Assembly (NCBI RefSeq): GCF_023073415.1
Contig: NZ_JADPJL010000026.1
Coordinates: 95,473-159,472, forward strand
Direction of reading: 5' to 3'
DNA: 64,000 bases
Source: Bradyrhizobium sp. 190
GTDB lineage: Bacteria > Pseudomonadota > Alphaproteobacteria > Rhizobiales > Xanthobacteraceae
Shown: positions 54,603 through 63,516 of the stretch, piece after piece
Layout: each line of letters starts with the position of its first letter
Position numbering within the stretch: position 1 is the stretch's first letter
Notes under the pieces: generated by a model
What the model saw: the letters and a program-made list of their open reading frames with translations, nothing else
Databases searched by the model: none
Told to the model about the DNA's origin: nothing
Made by a program: the position numbers and the translations under genes

Positions 54603-55456
54603 CGGGTAATCTGCAATGCTCCACGCGCGAAGCGGCGTTCGAGAAGCATCTGCAAGGGAGTCAGGATCGACACGACAAGCAGATACCAGGAGCCGGCGAC
54701 GATCAGGAGTTCGATCACGCGTGAGTTCGCGTAATAAATATTCTCGGCGTTGTGCAGCAACTCCGGATACTGAATGACGCTTGCAAGCGACGTGGCCTTC
54801 ACCATGCCGATAAATTCGTTGCCGAGCGGAGGGATCACCACCCGCATCGCCTGCGGCAGGATGATCCGGCGCAGCGCGCGCAACCGCCCCATGCCGATCG
54901 CCTGCGCGGCCTCATATTGTCCGACGTCGACCGACAGCATGCCCGCCCGCATCACCTCGGAGGTGTAGGCTCCCTGATTGATGCCGAGGCCGAGCAGCGC
55001 GGATAGAAACGGCGTCATGACATCGACCGCCCGGGCCGACCACAGGCCTGGAATGCCGATCGTCGGAAACACCAGCGCGAGGTTGAACCACAGCAAGAGT
55101 TGAAGGATCAGCGGCGTACCGCGGAACAACCAAGTATAGCCGGCGGCGACGGACGCCAGAACTGGATTGGACGCGAGCCTCATGATTGCGACGACGACGC
55201 CCAACACGATGCCGAGAGCCATCGCGAGCACCGCCATCACCATGGTGTTGGTGATACCCTCGAGGATCACCTTCGCGGTCAGGAAGCGGCTGACATAGGT
55301 CCATTCGATCTGACCGTTGACGAAAGCGCGACCGATCGCAGCCAGTACGACGAGAATCGCCACCGCGGCGAGCCATCGCTGCCAATGAACCTGACGTGCG
55401 ACCGTCATCCCCGAAAGATCGGGAAAACCCTCCGCAAGTGTGGGCGCCACTCTCAT
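54599..55456 (-). CDS. Polar amino-acid ABC importer permease (HisM/GlnP family)
   Basis: 285 residues, five or six helices; YTWLFRGTPLILQLLLWF near 129 and QYEAAQAIGMGRLRALRRIILPQA near 202 are the conserved parts of this family (the EAA loop). ATG 55456 overlaps the second binding-protein stop by 4 bases. Only one permease gene exists, so it is probably a homodimer. Confidence 0.93.
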   Translation of the reverse strand: MRVAPTLAEGFPDLSGMTVARQVHWQRWLAAVAILVVLAAIGRAFVNGQIEWTYVSRFLTAKVILEGITNTMVMAVLAMALGIVLGVVVAIMRLASNPVLASVAAGYTWLFRGTPLILQLLLWFNLALVFPTIGIPGLWSARAVDVMTPFLSALLGLGINQGAYTSEVMRAGMLSVDVGQYEAAQAIGMGRLRALRRIILPQAMRVVIPPLGNEFIGMVKATSLASVIQYPELLHNAENIYYANSRVIELLIVAGSWYLLVVSILTPLQMLLERRFARGALQITR

Positions 55457-56277
55457 TGCGGGGACGCATTCATCATCGGCTGGGCCACCGCGTTCGCGCC
55501 CAATCCGTATTTGTCGAGAATGGCCTTGTAGGAGCCGTCTGCGATCATGGCTGCGAGATGTTCCGTCACCACTTCGCGCAGCGCCTCGTCGTCTTTCCGG
55601 AACATGATGCCCTGATAGCCGGTGGCGAACGGCTCTCCGATGACGCGGTATTTCCCCGCCTCCTGCTGCTGGGCGTAGGGCAGCGTCTCGGTGCCCTGCA
55701 CCGCAGCGTCGATGCGACCCTGCTTGAGCTGGTTGCGGACGTCGATGCTGTTTTCGCCAGGGACATATTGCAGGGCAGGCTTGCCGTTCGCCTCGCAGTT
55801 CTGCTTGCTCCATTTCTCGATCTCGACCGGGAAGCTGGTGCTGCGTGTGGTTCCAACCTTCTTGCCGCAGAGATCGATGGGAGACTTCGCCGCATTTTCC
55901 GTCAGGACGAAGAACTGCGGGCCTGTCGCCAGATAGTCAATGAAATCCGCGGTCTCACGCCGCGAGCTGCGGTCCGAAATGCCGCTGATGATGAAATCGG
56001 CGCGCTTGGTCTGCAATGAGGGGATGAGCTCGGCGAACGGCGTTTCGCTCCAGATGATCTTCACGCCCAGCCGTTTCGCGATTTCGTTGGCGAGATCGAT
56101 ATCGAGCCCGACGAGCTGGTTGGTCGTCGGATCGCGATACTCCATCGGGGCGTAGGTCGAGTTGACCGTCAGCCGCAATGTACCCGCCTGCTTGATCGCA
56201 TCGGGTAGTTCGGCGGCCTCTGCCGTTGTAACGGCTAGGAGCGCGGCAAACCCAAGGAAGAACGAGATACGTGTCAT
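55453..56277 (-). CDS. Polar amino-acid ABC solute-binding protein (HisJ/FliY family), second copy
   Basis: 274 residues. Sec signal near 1-21, TLRLTVNSTYAPMEYRDP, then GLDIDLANEIAKRLGVK. Perfect AAGGAG site 5 bases before ATG 56277. It is a diverged paralogue of the 53.0-53.8 kb receptor, flanking the same permease/ATPase from the other side, so one channel is probably served by two receptors. It begins 10 bases after the second carbamoylase gene. Confidence 0.92.
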   Translation of the reverse strand: MTRISFFLGFAALLAVTTAEAAELPDAIKQAGTLRLTVNSTYAPMEYRDPTTNQLVGLDIDLANEIAKRLGVKIIWSETPFAELIPSLQTKRADFIISGISDRSSRRETADFIDYLATGPQFFVLTENAAKSPIDLCGKKVGTTRSTSFPVEIEKWSKQNCEANGKPALQYVPGENSIDVRNQLKQGRIDAAVQGTETLPYAQQQEAGKYRVIGEPFATGYQGIMFRKDDEALREVVTEHLAAMIADGSYKAILDKYGLGANAVAQPMMNASPQ

Positions 56278-56287
56278 ATTAGCTCCT

Positions 56288-57277
56288 TCAGCCCACACCG
56301 CGACTGGCCGCTTGATGTCTAGCCGCATCGAGAGCGGCCGGCTCGATGACGCCGGCACGCGCCGTGATCGCTGAGTACTGCTCCGGCCGCCGGTGCGCGG
56401 CGAAATTGAACATCTTGTCCTTGCCCTGGCGGCAGAGATCGAGGTCGAGGTCGGCAACGATGATTTCGTCCGCGAGCGTTTCCGCTTCAGCGACAATCCG
56501 GCCATTGGGATCCACGATGCAGGAGCCACCGATCAGTCCGGAGCCGTCCTCGTTTCCCGCCTTGGCGACCGCGATCGCCCAAGTGGCGTTCATGTAGGCA
56601 TTGGCCTGGGTTACCAGCTTGGAATGGAAGGTACGCAGCGCCGCGTCTTCGGAGACACCGCCGTTTGGATCGTAGGCCGCGGAATTGTAGCCGACGCAAA
56701 CCAGTTCGACGCCCTGCAGGCCCAGCACGCGCCAGCCTTCCGGCCAGCGGCGATCATTGCAGATCATCATGCCCATGATCGCGTGGTGCCAGTCCGGCCC
56801 CGCCCTGAAGGCAGGAAATCCCAGATCGCCATATTCGAAATAGCGCTTTTCGAGTTGCTGATAGGCTGCGCCGGCACGCGGCTCGACCGAGCCCGGCAAA
56901 TGCACCTTGCGATAGCGCCCGAGGATTTCACCGTCGCAGTCGACCAGGATCGAACAGTTGAAGCGCTGACCGTCCGACGTCAGTTCGGCGTAACCGACGT
57001 AGAAGCCGACACCGAGCGTCCGGGCGCGATCAAAGAAGGGCTGCACGGCCGGATTCGGCATCCCGCGCTCGAAGTAATGATCGAGTGCGTCGCCCTCGAT
57101 GAGCCAGCGCGGGAAGAAGGTGGTGAATGCAAGTTCAGGAAAAACGACCAGTGTTGCGCCGCACGCAGCCGCCTCCTCCAGCAACGCCAACATCCGGCCA
57201 AGTGTATGCTCTCGCGCATCAGCTTTTTGCGTCGGCCCCATCTGAGCGGCGGCGGCGCGGAGAACTCGAACCAACAT
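56288..57277 (-). CDS. N-carbamoyl-D-amino-acid hydrolase paralogue (nitrilase superfamily)
   Basis: About 329 residues. Triad: FPELAFTTFFPRW (Glu near 48), RYRKVHLPG (Lys) and ICNDRRWPEG (Cys), all as in D-carbamoylases. It is clearly homologous to the 41.2-42.1 kb enzyme but differs in the C-terminus. The start is uncertain: ATG 57277, GTG 57304, or TTG 57274, the last with GGAGG at the best spacing. First gene of the run down to 47.9 kb, divergent from lysR. Confidence 0.9.
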   Translation of the reverse strand: MLVRVLRAAAAQMGPTQKADAREHTLGRMLALLEEAAACGATLVVFPELAFTTFFPRWLIEGDALDHYFERGMPNPAVQPFFDRARTLGVGFYVGYAELTSDGQRFNCSILVDCDGEILGRYRKVHLPGSVEPRAGAAYQQLEKRYFEYGDLGFPAFRAGPDWHHAIMGMMICNDRRWPEGWRVLGLQGVELVCVGYNSAAYDPNGGVSEDAALRTFHSKLVTQANAYMNATWAIAVAKAGNEDGSGLIGGSCIVDPNGRIVAEAETLADEIIVADLDLDLCRQGKDKMFNFAAHRRPEQYSAITARAGVIEPAALDAARHQAASRGVG

Positions 57278-57411
57278 TGCCTCCAATCTGAGCGGAGTGC
57301 TCACTCAAGAGGCGGATGATCCCGCTCCGATAGCGCTCCGATGCAGAGGTGATTACGCGGAAGCGCAGCCCTAAACGCAATCACTCGTGCTATGATATTT
57401 TCGGTGAGACA

Positions 57412-57426
57412 ATAACCGGTAGTTAT
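57412..57426. promoter_or_regulatory. Possible LysR box at its own start
   Basis: ATAAC-CGGTA-GTTAT is a 15-bp inverted repeat (5-bp arms) with the T/A spacing common in LysR sites, ending immediately before the lysR start codon. A regulator bound here would also face the divergent carbamoylase gene 135 bases away. Confidence 0.4.
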
Positions 57427-58332
57427 ATGAACCTGCGCCAATTGGAGATCCTGCGTGCGGTTATCCGCCATCGCACCACCGTCGCGGCGGCGGACGAACT
57501 GGCGCTGTCGCAACCTGCGATCAGCAACGCGCTGAAGGCGATGGAGTCGCAGGCCGGCTTCGCATTGTTCGAGCGTGTCAACAACCGGCTGTTCCCGACA
57601 TCAGAGGCGATGGCGCTTTACAAGGAAAGTGAAGCGATCTTTGCGCTCCACGCCAAACTCGAAAATCGCGTGCGCGACTTGAGGGAGTGCCGCACAGGGC
57701 TTCTATCGATCGTGGCAACGCCGCCGCTGGCCTACAGCATTATTCCGTGCGCTTTATCGGACTTCCTGCGCCGCCGTCAGCAGACACGCGTCTTCTTCGA
57801 TGTGAGGCGCTACGAGGGAATCATCGACGGCGTGTCGAGCAGGGTTGCAGAGCTCGGGTTCGCGCTCGGGCTGTCGCACCATCCTGGCATTGCGCATGAG
57901 GTGGTTCACACCGGCGAAATGGTCTGCGTCTTGCCGCCGAACCATCCGCTGGCCGAACGGCCGGTCATCTCCGCTTCCGACCTTGTCGGCTTACCCTTCA
58001 TCGGGCTGGAGCGCGGCACGCGGTTGGGCGAAGCCGTGCGCGAGAGCTTTGCGCAGGCCGGCTCGCCGTTTCAGCCAACCGTCGAAGTGCGATACTGCAA
58101 CACGGCCTGCGTGCTCGCAGCCGCCGGCGTGGGCGCGGCAGTCGTCGATCCATTTTCGCCGCGCCAGAACGGCAGCCAGGATCTGATCGTTAGGCCTTTC
58201 ACGCCCAAGACGGTGGCTATTGCCTATATGCTGTGGTCTGAGGCGGAGCCTCTATCGCGCTTGGCCAAGGCGTTCCTGAATGAAGTCCGCCGGGCGGCCG
58301 CTCCCTGGACCGAGATGTCTCTTGAGCGTTGA
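57427..58332 (+). CDS. LysR-type transcriptional regulator
   Basis: 301 residues. Winged helix at 1-60: MNLRQLEILRAVIRHRTTVA with recognition helix SQPAISNALKAME; effector-binding domain from about 90 with LSIVATPPLAYSIIP. It is divergent from the carbamoylase/amino-acid-transport/deacetylase run and likely controls it, activating in response to a pathway intermediate. The inverted repeat before its start codon may be its autoregulatory site. Confidence 0.93.
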   Translation: MNLRQLEILRAVIRHRTTVAAADELALSQPAISNALKAMESQAGFALFERVNNRLFPTSEAMALYKESEAIFALHAKLENRVRDLRECRTGLLSIVATPPLAYSIIPCALSDFLRRRQQTRVFFDVRRYEGIIDGVSSRVAELGFALGLSHHPGIAHEVVHTGEMVCVLPPNHPLAERPVISASDLVGLPFIGLERGTRLGEAVRESFAQAGSPFQPTVEVRYCNTACVLAAAGVGAAVVDPFSPRQNGSQDLIVRPFTPKTVAIAYMLWSEAEPLSRLAKAFLNEVRRAAAPWTEMSLER

Positions 58333-58401
58333 ACAATGTGCAACAGGGCGCGCTCGACCTACGGTAAGCAGGCCGAATGTCCGACGCACGATGTGTGACG
58401 G

Positions 58402-58545
58402 TCACAGGTCCTTTTCGGCGAGTTCGCGAAACCCGTCGGGAACGGAACGAGAGATGCCCAGCACCACCGAGCCGTATCCAATAGCATCCCATCCGAAGCG
58501 ATCGCGAATCTTATCCACGGCACGGTGGGCCGCCCATCGTGCCAT
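58402..58545 (-). pseudogene. Gene fragment, perhaps the C-terminus of a Y-family DNA polymerase
   Basis: A 47-residue segment reads like a real protein end: VDKIRDRFGWDAIGYGSVVL then SVPDGFRELAEKDL, stop at 58402. It resembles the C-terminal helix/strand region of rhizobial DinB/ImuB-type polymerases by memory only. No upstream in-frame polymerase sequence is found; an IS481-type remnant lies just upstream, so an insertion or deletion has cut the gene. Confidence 0.35.
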
Positions 58546-58717
58546 GCCTATTTTGATGCCGGGGCAGCGGCGTTCATCTTGAAGTCCGTCGGAATGAACG
58601 TCACCGACACAAATGCCTGCACCGTACCGGGATGATCCAGAGCCAGCCGATATCCCACTCGAATCCCTTGAACATGGACGTCCTTCACCCGATCGGCCAC
58701 ATGGCGACTGCCAATAT

Positions 58718-58888
58718 AGGTCGATCGTGCATTCCCTCCACACCTTCTGCGCGGAACCGCTTCACCCATTTGGCGACGGTCTTCGGCGTCCGTGTTGAAC
58801 TGGTAGGCCGCGTCGGCCTGGCTCAGCCCACCTTCCACATCGCCTCTCGACCTTTAGGCGTCAAAGGCGCATTCTTGTGGACGTTCAT
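58718..58888 (-). pseudogene. IS481-family transposase remnant, frameshifted
   Basis: From ATG 58888 the start MNVHKNAPLTPKGREAM matches IS481-type transposases; then the frame is lost after a short deletion and reappears as GGLSQADAAYQFNT and, in a third frame, TPKTVAKWVKRFRAEGVEGM. The DDE catalytic part is absent. It is therefore a dead fragment of the helix-turn-helix end. Confidence 0.7.
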
Positions 58889-59399
58889 CTGGTCTCTCCC
58901 TGGAACACTGAAGCTTCGCAACCTCAGCCTCCTCGGTTCAGACCAGATGGACAACCTCCTGAAAGACCACATCTAGGGAGACCGGGTAGCGCATACGGAT
59001 GGGACCGATTTCTGCGCTGGGCTGCGCGCCACTGCCCTCTCGCGAGCAACTGGTGGTTTTCCTTCGCGAGGCGTTGGATCAATAAAGATGCGACGACCAC
59101 AAGAGCAAGCGCTGGATCAAGACGCGCAAGATCAAACAGGAAAGATTTGCACGGAACAAAGTACTAACATTCGCCGTCAGCGCAGACCGCCTTTTGGGGC
59201 GGCGCGGCGCAGCGTTCCTCGATCAGCGGGGCTCCACTCCACAAGCCGCATGGTCTGGCGCCGTTTAATGCGATTGAGAGCGCGGTGTCCTCATCCGGAG
59301 GTATTCATGGCACGCGCCTTTACTAGGGCGGAACGGGAAACTGAACGTCGTCGCTATGTCTCGCAATCTGAGTCCGGCCTCACATCAGGACCCCGCTTG
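58889..59399. other. Non-coding debris beside the IS481 remnant
   Basis: 58889-58980 is probably the left end of the same insertion sequence. A plus-strand frame starting at ATG 59307 has a strong GGAGG 6 bases upstream (MARAFTRAERETERRR) but then runs antisense through the next real gene, so it is at most a truncated gene. Nothing else can be supported. Confidence 0.4.
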
Positions 59400-59729
59400 T
59401 CAGAAGCCGGTGTGGCTTGCAACAAAGTCCCTGACGTGTTCGGGTACTGGTACGCCATCGATATCGCAGCGGGCTTGAATATCTTCGGCGACTTGGTTGG
59501 AAACATCCTCGATCCAGTGCTCAAGTGTGTTGAAGGCCATGACTCGAACCGGGGCGTTGAATTGGCCGGTTAGGAGATCGGAGATGGTAGTTTCGAGGTC
59601 GTCCCGCTCGATCTGTTTTTCAGGGCAATCACTGCGTGACGCTCCGAAACGATCGAACACAAGGTAGACGGTCTGATCAGCGCCGTAAGGCACTAACGTC
59701 GGCAACCAATTTGGCTTAGGCATCGCCAT
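59400..59729 (-). CDS. Conserved hypothetical protein
   Basis: 109 residues, soluble and acidic. YLVFDRFGASRSDCPE, then IERDDLETTISDLLTGQF and MAFNTLEHWIEDVSNQVAEDI are the pattern of a small uncharacterised protein frequent in Bradyrhizobium. AAGGAG lies 7 bases before the ATG. It stands alone; its function is unknown. Confidence 0.75.
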   Translation of the reverse strand: MAMPKPNWLPTLVPYGADQTVYLVFDRFGASRSDCPEKQIERDDLETTISDLLTGQFNAPVRVMAFNTLEHWIEDVSNQVAEDIQARCDIDGVPVPEHVRDFVASHTGF

Positions 59730-60272
59730 GTTGCTCTCCTTCGATGCATTACTGAAACGTCTGCGATGCTCCTTCTAGTCGGAAGCCGACAATTTGGATG
59801 CACTGTTGCGCAAATTTTCGTACAGCATTTGATGGCTGCCTTTCATCGCCAAGCAGCCCCGGCATGATTGTCGAGCCGCACGCCGTCGCCATCAGGCTTC
59901 CTTTCGCGCGATCTTTATGTCAGACATTGGTCCACAAGCGGCGGGTCAAGGATCGCGCATGCGAAGTCCGGATTGCCTTCAATACCAGACCAGCCGCAAG
60001 CGACGAAGTTGGTCGGGTTGGGGCCCGCGAGCTGACATTAGTGCGGTCGCTACTTCCGTCTCGTCTCAGAGTTGGACCTTTGTCAGCGCGACTCGTACAA
60101 GTCGTGCAGCGCCCGTCCGCGGCCTGACCGGAGATCTGCGTTGCGCCCCTAGTCGACGGAGGCGGATTCATTTTCTGTCGATCCGCAAGCAAAAGCAGTG
60201 GATACTCAAGTTGCGCATCGCACCAAACGCTCGAACTCCGTTAATCACGGATACTCGCGGTGCTCGGGATTG
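59730..60272. other. Intergenic stretch, no gene seen
   Basis: Short frames here have no ribosome-binding site or protein-like pattern. Probably the 3' flank of the secretion operon and the promoter region of the small gene at 59.4-59.7 kb. Confidence 0.5.
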
Positions 60273-60289
60273 ACGAGCAGATTGCTCGT
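60273..60289 (-). terminator. Short hairpin after prsE
   Basis: ACGAGCA and TGCTCGT form a 7-bp stem with a 3-base loop (60273-60279 with 60283-60289) six bases past the prsE stop on the minus strand. There is no T-tract after it, so termination would be weak or factor-dependent. Confidence 0.35.
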
Positions 60290-60294
60290 TTCGT

Positions 60295-61662
60295 TCAGGT
60301 TTCGCGGAAAGCGCGGGAGAAGCTATCGAAGGCCGGCTTCATGATGTACTCGAAAAAGGTACGCTCTCCTGTCTTGATGTAAATGTCGGCCGGCATGCCG
60401 GGTGTCGGAACGAATTCAGGCATGTGCTTGAGAATATCGTCTTTATCTAGGCGCACCCGAACCACATAGAATTCCCGACGGGTGTCACTTGGAGGGCGGC
60501 GTGTTTCCGCCTTGATCTGTACTTGCTCCGCCAACACGTCTGCTGACACGTAGATGACGCTCGCGCCGACCATGGGCGTGATGCGTTGGTTGAGCGCCGA
60601 CAGCCGCACCAGCGCCTCCTGACCTACGCTCACGTGCGAAATATCCTTAGGACTCACATGTGCCTCGATGACGCGCTCTTCGCCTATCGGCAGGAGTTCA
60701 AGCAGCACGGCGCCAGGAGAGACGACGCCGCCCGGTGTATGGAAGTTCCTCTTCAACACGATGCCTCGAACCGGCGAGCGAACGTCGATGCGCTCGACGA
60801 TATCCTGGGCGGCGCGAATCTGCTCCTCCACGTCATCCAGGTCCGCTTCGGTCTCGCGCAGCTCCTTGATCGCATCCCGGAGCGCCGTCGAGTGGAGCTG
60901 GGCTATTCTTTCGTTCGCCTGAGCGATCCTCTCCTTCGAATCGGCGATGCGGCCAAGATACTCGCCGAGCTCTCCCTCGAGACCTGCCTCGGAGCGTTGC
61001 AGCGCCAGCACATCCGACTTGCGGACCAACTGCTGGCGAAGAAGCGAATTCTTGTCCTTCAGCTCTTCGGCGAAAAGGGCAATACGCTGTTGGGTGGACT
61101 GCACTTGAGCCTGATATCCACGGATGCTTTCCTCCAGCCCGGCGATTTGCTTCATGAGTACGCTTTCCTGGGTTACAAGACTAGTCCGGCGTGCCCTCAG
61201 TTCGGCACGTTGCCGCTCAAGAACCGCTTTGATTTCCGGATCACGTGCGCTCTCGCTGAATGCCGCGGGAGTTTCTATTGTCTCTGACGAGCTCATTTCA
61301 GCTTCGAGACGCGCCTTCATGGCGAGCAGCCGATACTTCTTTAAGACCAACCGCCTCAGCTTGGAGTTGGCAGCGGTGTCGTCCATGCGAACGAGCACCT
61401 GGTTCGCCTCAACGGCATCACCGTCCTTTACCGCAATCTCGCGGATGATGCCGCCCTCGAGGTGCTGGACCAGCTTGTTCTGTCCGGTAGCCACGAACGT
61501 GCCCGAGGTGACGACAGCACTGTTCAGTGGAGCGACTCCGGCCCAAACACCGAAACACCCGAGCCAAACGACCAGCATGGCTAGGCCTGTAAAGATGGGC
61601 CATTTGGCGCTCAGCGGAACGCCGCGGTACCACTCACCGGCACTGTCCTTTTTTGCTTTCAT
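60295..61662 (-). CDS. prsE: Type I secretion periplasmic adaptor (HlyD/PrsE family)
   Basis: 455 residues. One membrane helix near 22-45, the lipoyl-like IVQHLEGG-type segment here KLVQHLEGGIIREI near 83, a long coiled coil (about 105-290), and a C-terminal beta domain with VIYVSADVL. It joins the inner-membrane ABC exporter to an outer-membrane channel. It follows the ABC gene by 21 bases. No TolC-type gene is in the window. Confidence 0.93.
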   Translation of the reverse strand: MKAKKDSAGEWYRGVPLSAKWPIFTGLAMLVVWLGCFGVWAGVAPLNSAVVTSGTFVATGQNKLVQHLEGGIIREIAVKDGDAVEANQVLVRMDDTAANSKLRRLVLKKYRLLAMKARLEAEMSSSETIETPAAFSESARDPEIKAVLERQRAELRARRTSLVTQESVLMKQIAGLEESIRGYQAQVQSTQQRIALFAEELKDKNSLLRQQLVRKSDVLALQRSEAGLEGELGEYLGRIADSKERIAQANERIAQLHSTALRDAIKELRETEADLDDVEEQIRAAQDIVERIDVRSPVRGIVLKRNFHTPGGVVSPGAVLLELLPIGEERVIEAHVSPKDISHVSVGQEALVRLSALNQRITPMVGASVIYVSADVLAEQVQIKAETRRPPSDTRREFYVVRVRLDKDDILKHMPEFVPTPGMPADIYIKTGERTFFEYIMKPAFDSFSRAFRET

Positions 61663-61683
61663 CTGTCCTCCCGCGTGGTCACC

Positions 61684-63504
61684 TCACGGGCCTGAGGATT
61701 CGATGCGTTGCGGCTGCTCCGGCTTACCTGCGGCGGCCCCGCCGGGCGACCGAACCAGGCGATGCAGCACGTCGCTTGGAGATCCGAACGCTTCGGCCCG
61801 TCCGGCCCGCAGGATGAGCACTTTGTCCACGCTGTTCAGCAGCGCCGGGCGCAGGGTTACCACCACTGCGGTGACCCCCCGCTTTTTCGCGCGCTGCAGG
61901 GTCTCGGTCAGAGCCAGCTCCCCTGCCGCGTCTAGATTCGAGTTTGGCTCGTCGAGGACGACAAGGCACGGATCACCGAAGAAAGCCCGGGCGAGCGCGA
62001 TGCGCTGCTTCTGTCCCCCGGAGAGCGGCCCGCCGCCGCGGTCGAGCACGGTCTCGTATCCTTGCGGCAGCTGACAGACCATGTCGTGGATGCCCGAGAA
62101 TATCGCTGCCTCATAGATGCTCGCGTCGGGCAGGTCGTCCCGCATGCGACAGATGTTCTGCTTGATCGTCCCGGGAAATAGCTCGACCTCCTGGGGCAGG
62201 TAGCCAGTATATTCGCCAAATTGGCGGCGATCCCAATTGCGCAGCTCCGTTCCGTCCAGCCTGACCTTACCGGCGGTCGGCACTAGACAGCCCACCAGAA
62301 TGCGCGCGAGGGTCGACTTGCCCGACCCAGACGGTCCGACAATGGCCAGAGACTCTCCGGGCGCCAGCTCGAGCGACACACTATTGAGCACCGGCTCCTT
62401 CGAGCCGGGCGGCAAATACAAGACCCGATCCACGGTCAGCCGCCCTTGCGGCTTGGGCAGGCGCAGCTTCGGCGTCTCGCGCTGGAATGACTCGACCGCC
62501 TGCTTGACACGCGCATAGGCCGATCGCGCCTGAACACAGCTGCGCCATCCCTCGATCAGGCCCTCGAGCGGCTGCAGGGCGCGGCCGACGATGATTGCGG
62601 CCGCGATCATCATGCCGCCGGTGATCTCGGCGTTGAGGGCCAGATAGGCGCCCACACCGAGGATCGTGATCTGGGTCACGAGCCGGACGAACTTCGACGC
62701 ACCGCTGATCCAGAAATTCCGGTCAAGGGCCTGGCTCTGCACCGTCAGGGCCGGCGCCTGCCGGCGACCCCAATGAAGAATGCTCTCGCTCAGCATTCCC
62801 ATCGCATTGATAACCTGCGAATTTCGCGCCAGCGACTCGGCCGCCGCATCGGCCTCAGCAGCATGCAGGCCTGCCTCGCTCAGACGTTCCGAGGTCGCTT
62901 TCTGGTTGAGCACCGCAATCAGCACCAGTGCCAGGCCCGACACGACAGCGATCCATCCGAGATCTCGGTGAATGAGAAATATGACTCCGAAGTAGAGGGG
63001 CGAGAGCGGCGCGTCCATCAGCATAAGCATGACGGGGCTCGAGATGAATCCCCGCACCTGGTGAAGGCTACGAATCGCCTGGATGGTCCCGCCCTCGCCG
63101 GCCCTGGCGTTGTTGATACTGCTCGCCAGCACTGCACCACCGAGCACCGCCTCCATCTTGGTCGCAAAACGCCCAAGCACCTGCCGACGCAGAATGTCGA
63201 TGATCGAGAGGATGCCGATGAACGCCAGCGCGAGAGCCGAGAGCATCAGCAGTGTTTCGAGGCTGCGGCTCGTCAGAACGCGATCGGAAATCTGGAACAG
63301 GTAGATCGGCAGCGTGAGCATCAGCAGATTCACGACGACCGAAAATGCAGCGACCGCAATCAGGTTCGTGCGCGCGACCGAACGCCAGGTGGCCAGCGGG
63401 TTGACAGGTCCAACATAGTCGCGGGCCTCGCCGCCGGGTGCGACGCGAAGGTGATCTGCAGAATAGCTGCGCGGCGGATTGTCCAGTATCTCGACGGCCG
63501 CCAT
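61684..63504 (-). CDS. prsD: Type I secretion ABC exporter (PrsD family)
   Basis: 606 residues: a six-helix membrane domain to about 330 and an ATPase domain after. Walker A GPSGSGKST near 392, signature LSGGQKQR near 498, Walker B LVVLDEPNSNLD. The H-loop reads VVVTLRPALL with leucine (codon 61852-61854, residue 551) where histidine is almost invariant. There is no N-terminal C39 peptidase. The likely substrate is the repeat protein encoded 12 bases upstream. Confidence 0.93.
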   Translation of the reverse strand: MAAVEILDNPPRSYSADHLRVAPGGEARDYVGPVNPLATWRSVARTNLIAVAAFSVVVNLLMLTLPIYLFQISDRVLTSRSLETLLMLSALALAFIGILSIIDILRRQVLGRFATKMEAVLGGAVLASSINNARAGEGGTIQAIRSLHQVRGFISSPVMLMLMDAPLSPLYFGVIFLIHRDLGWIAVVSGLALVLIAVLNQKATSERLSEAGLHAAEADAAAESLARNSQVINAMGMLSESILHWGRRQAPALTVQSQALDRNFWISGASKFVRLVTQITILGVGAYLALNAEITGGMMIAAAIIVGRALQPLEGLIEGWRSCVQARSAYARVKQAVESFQRETPKLRLPKPQGRLTVDRVLYLPPGSKEPVLNSVSLELAPGESLAIVGPSGSGKSTLARILVGCLVPTAGKVRLDGTELRNWDRRQFGEYTGYLPQEVELFPGTIKQNICRMRDDLPDASIYEAAIFSGIHDMVCQLPQGYETVLDRGGGPLSGGQKQRIALARAFFGDPCLVVLDEPNSNLDAAGELALTETLQRAKKRGVTAVVVTLRPALLNSVDKVLILRAGRAEAFGSPSDVLHRLVRSPGGAAAGKPEQPQRIESSGP

Positions 63505-63516
63505 GTTCGCCCCCCG

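Noticed and set aside
59307..59573. 88-codon plus-strand frame with a strong GGAGG site
   Set aside because: Most of it is antisense to the conserved gene at 59400-59729; at best only the first 30 codons are a gene remnant.
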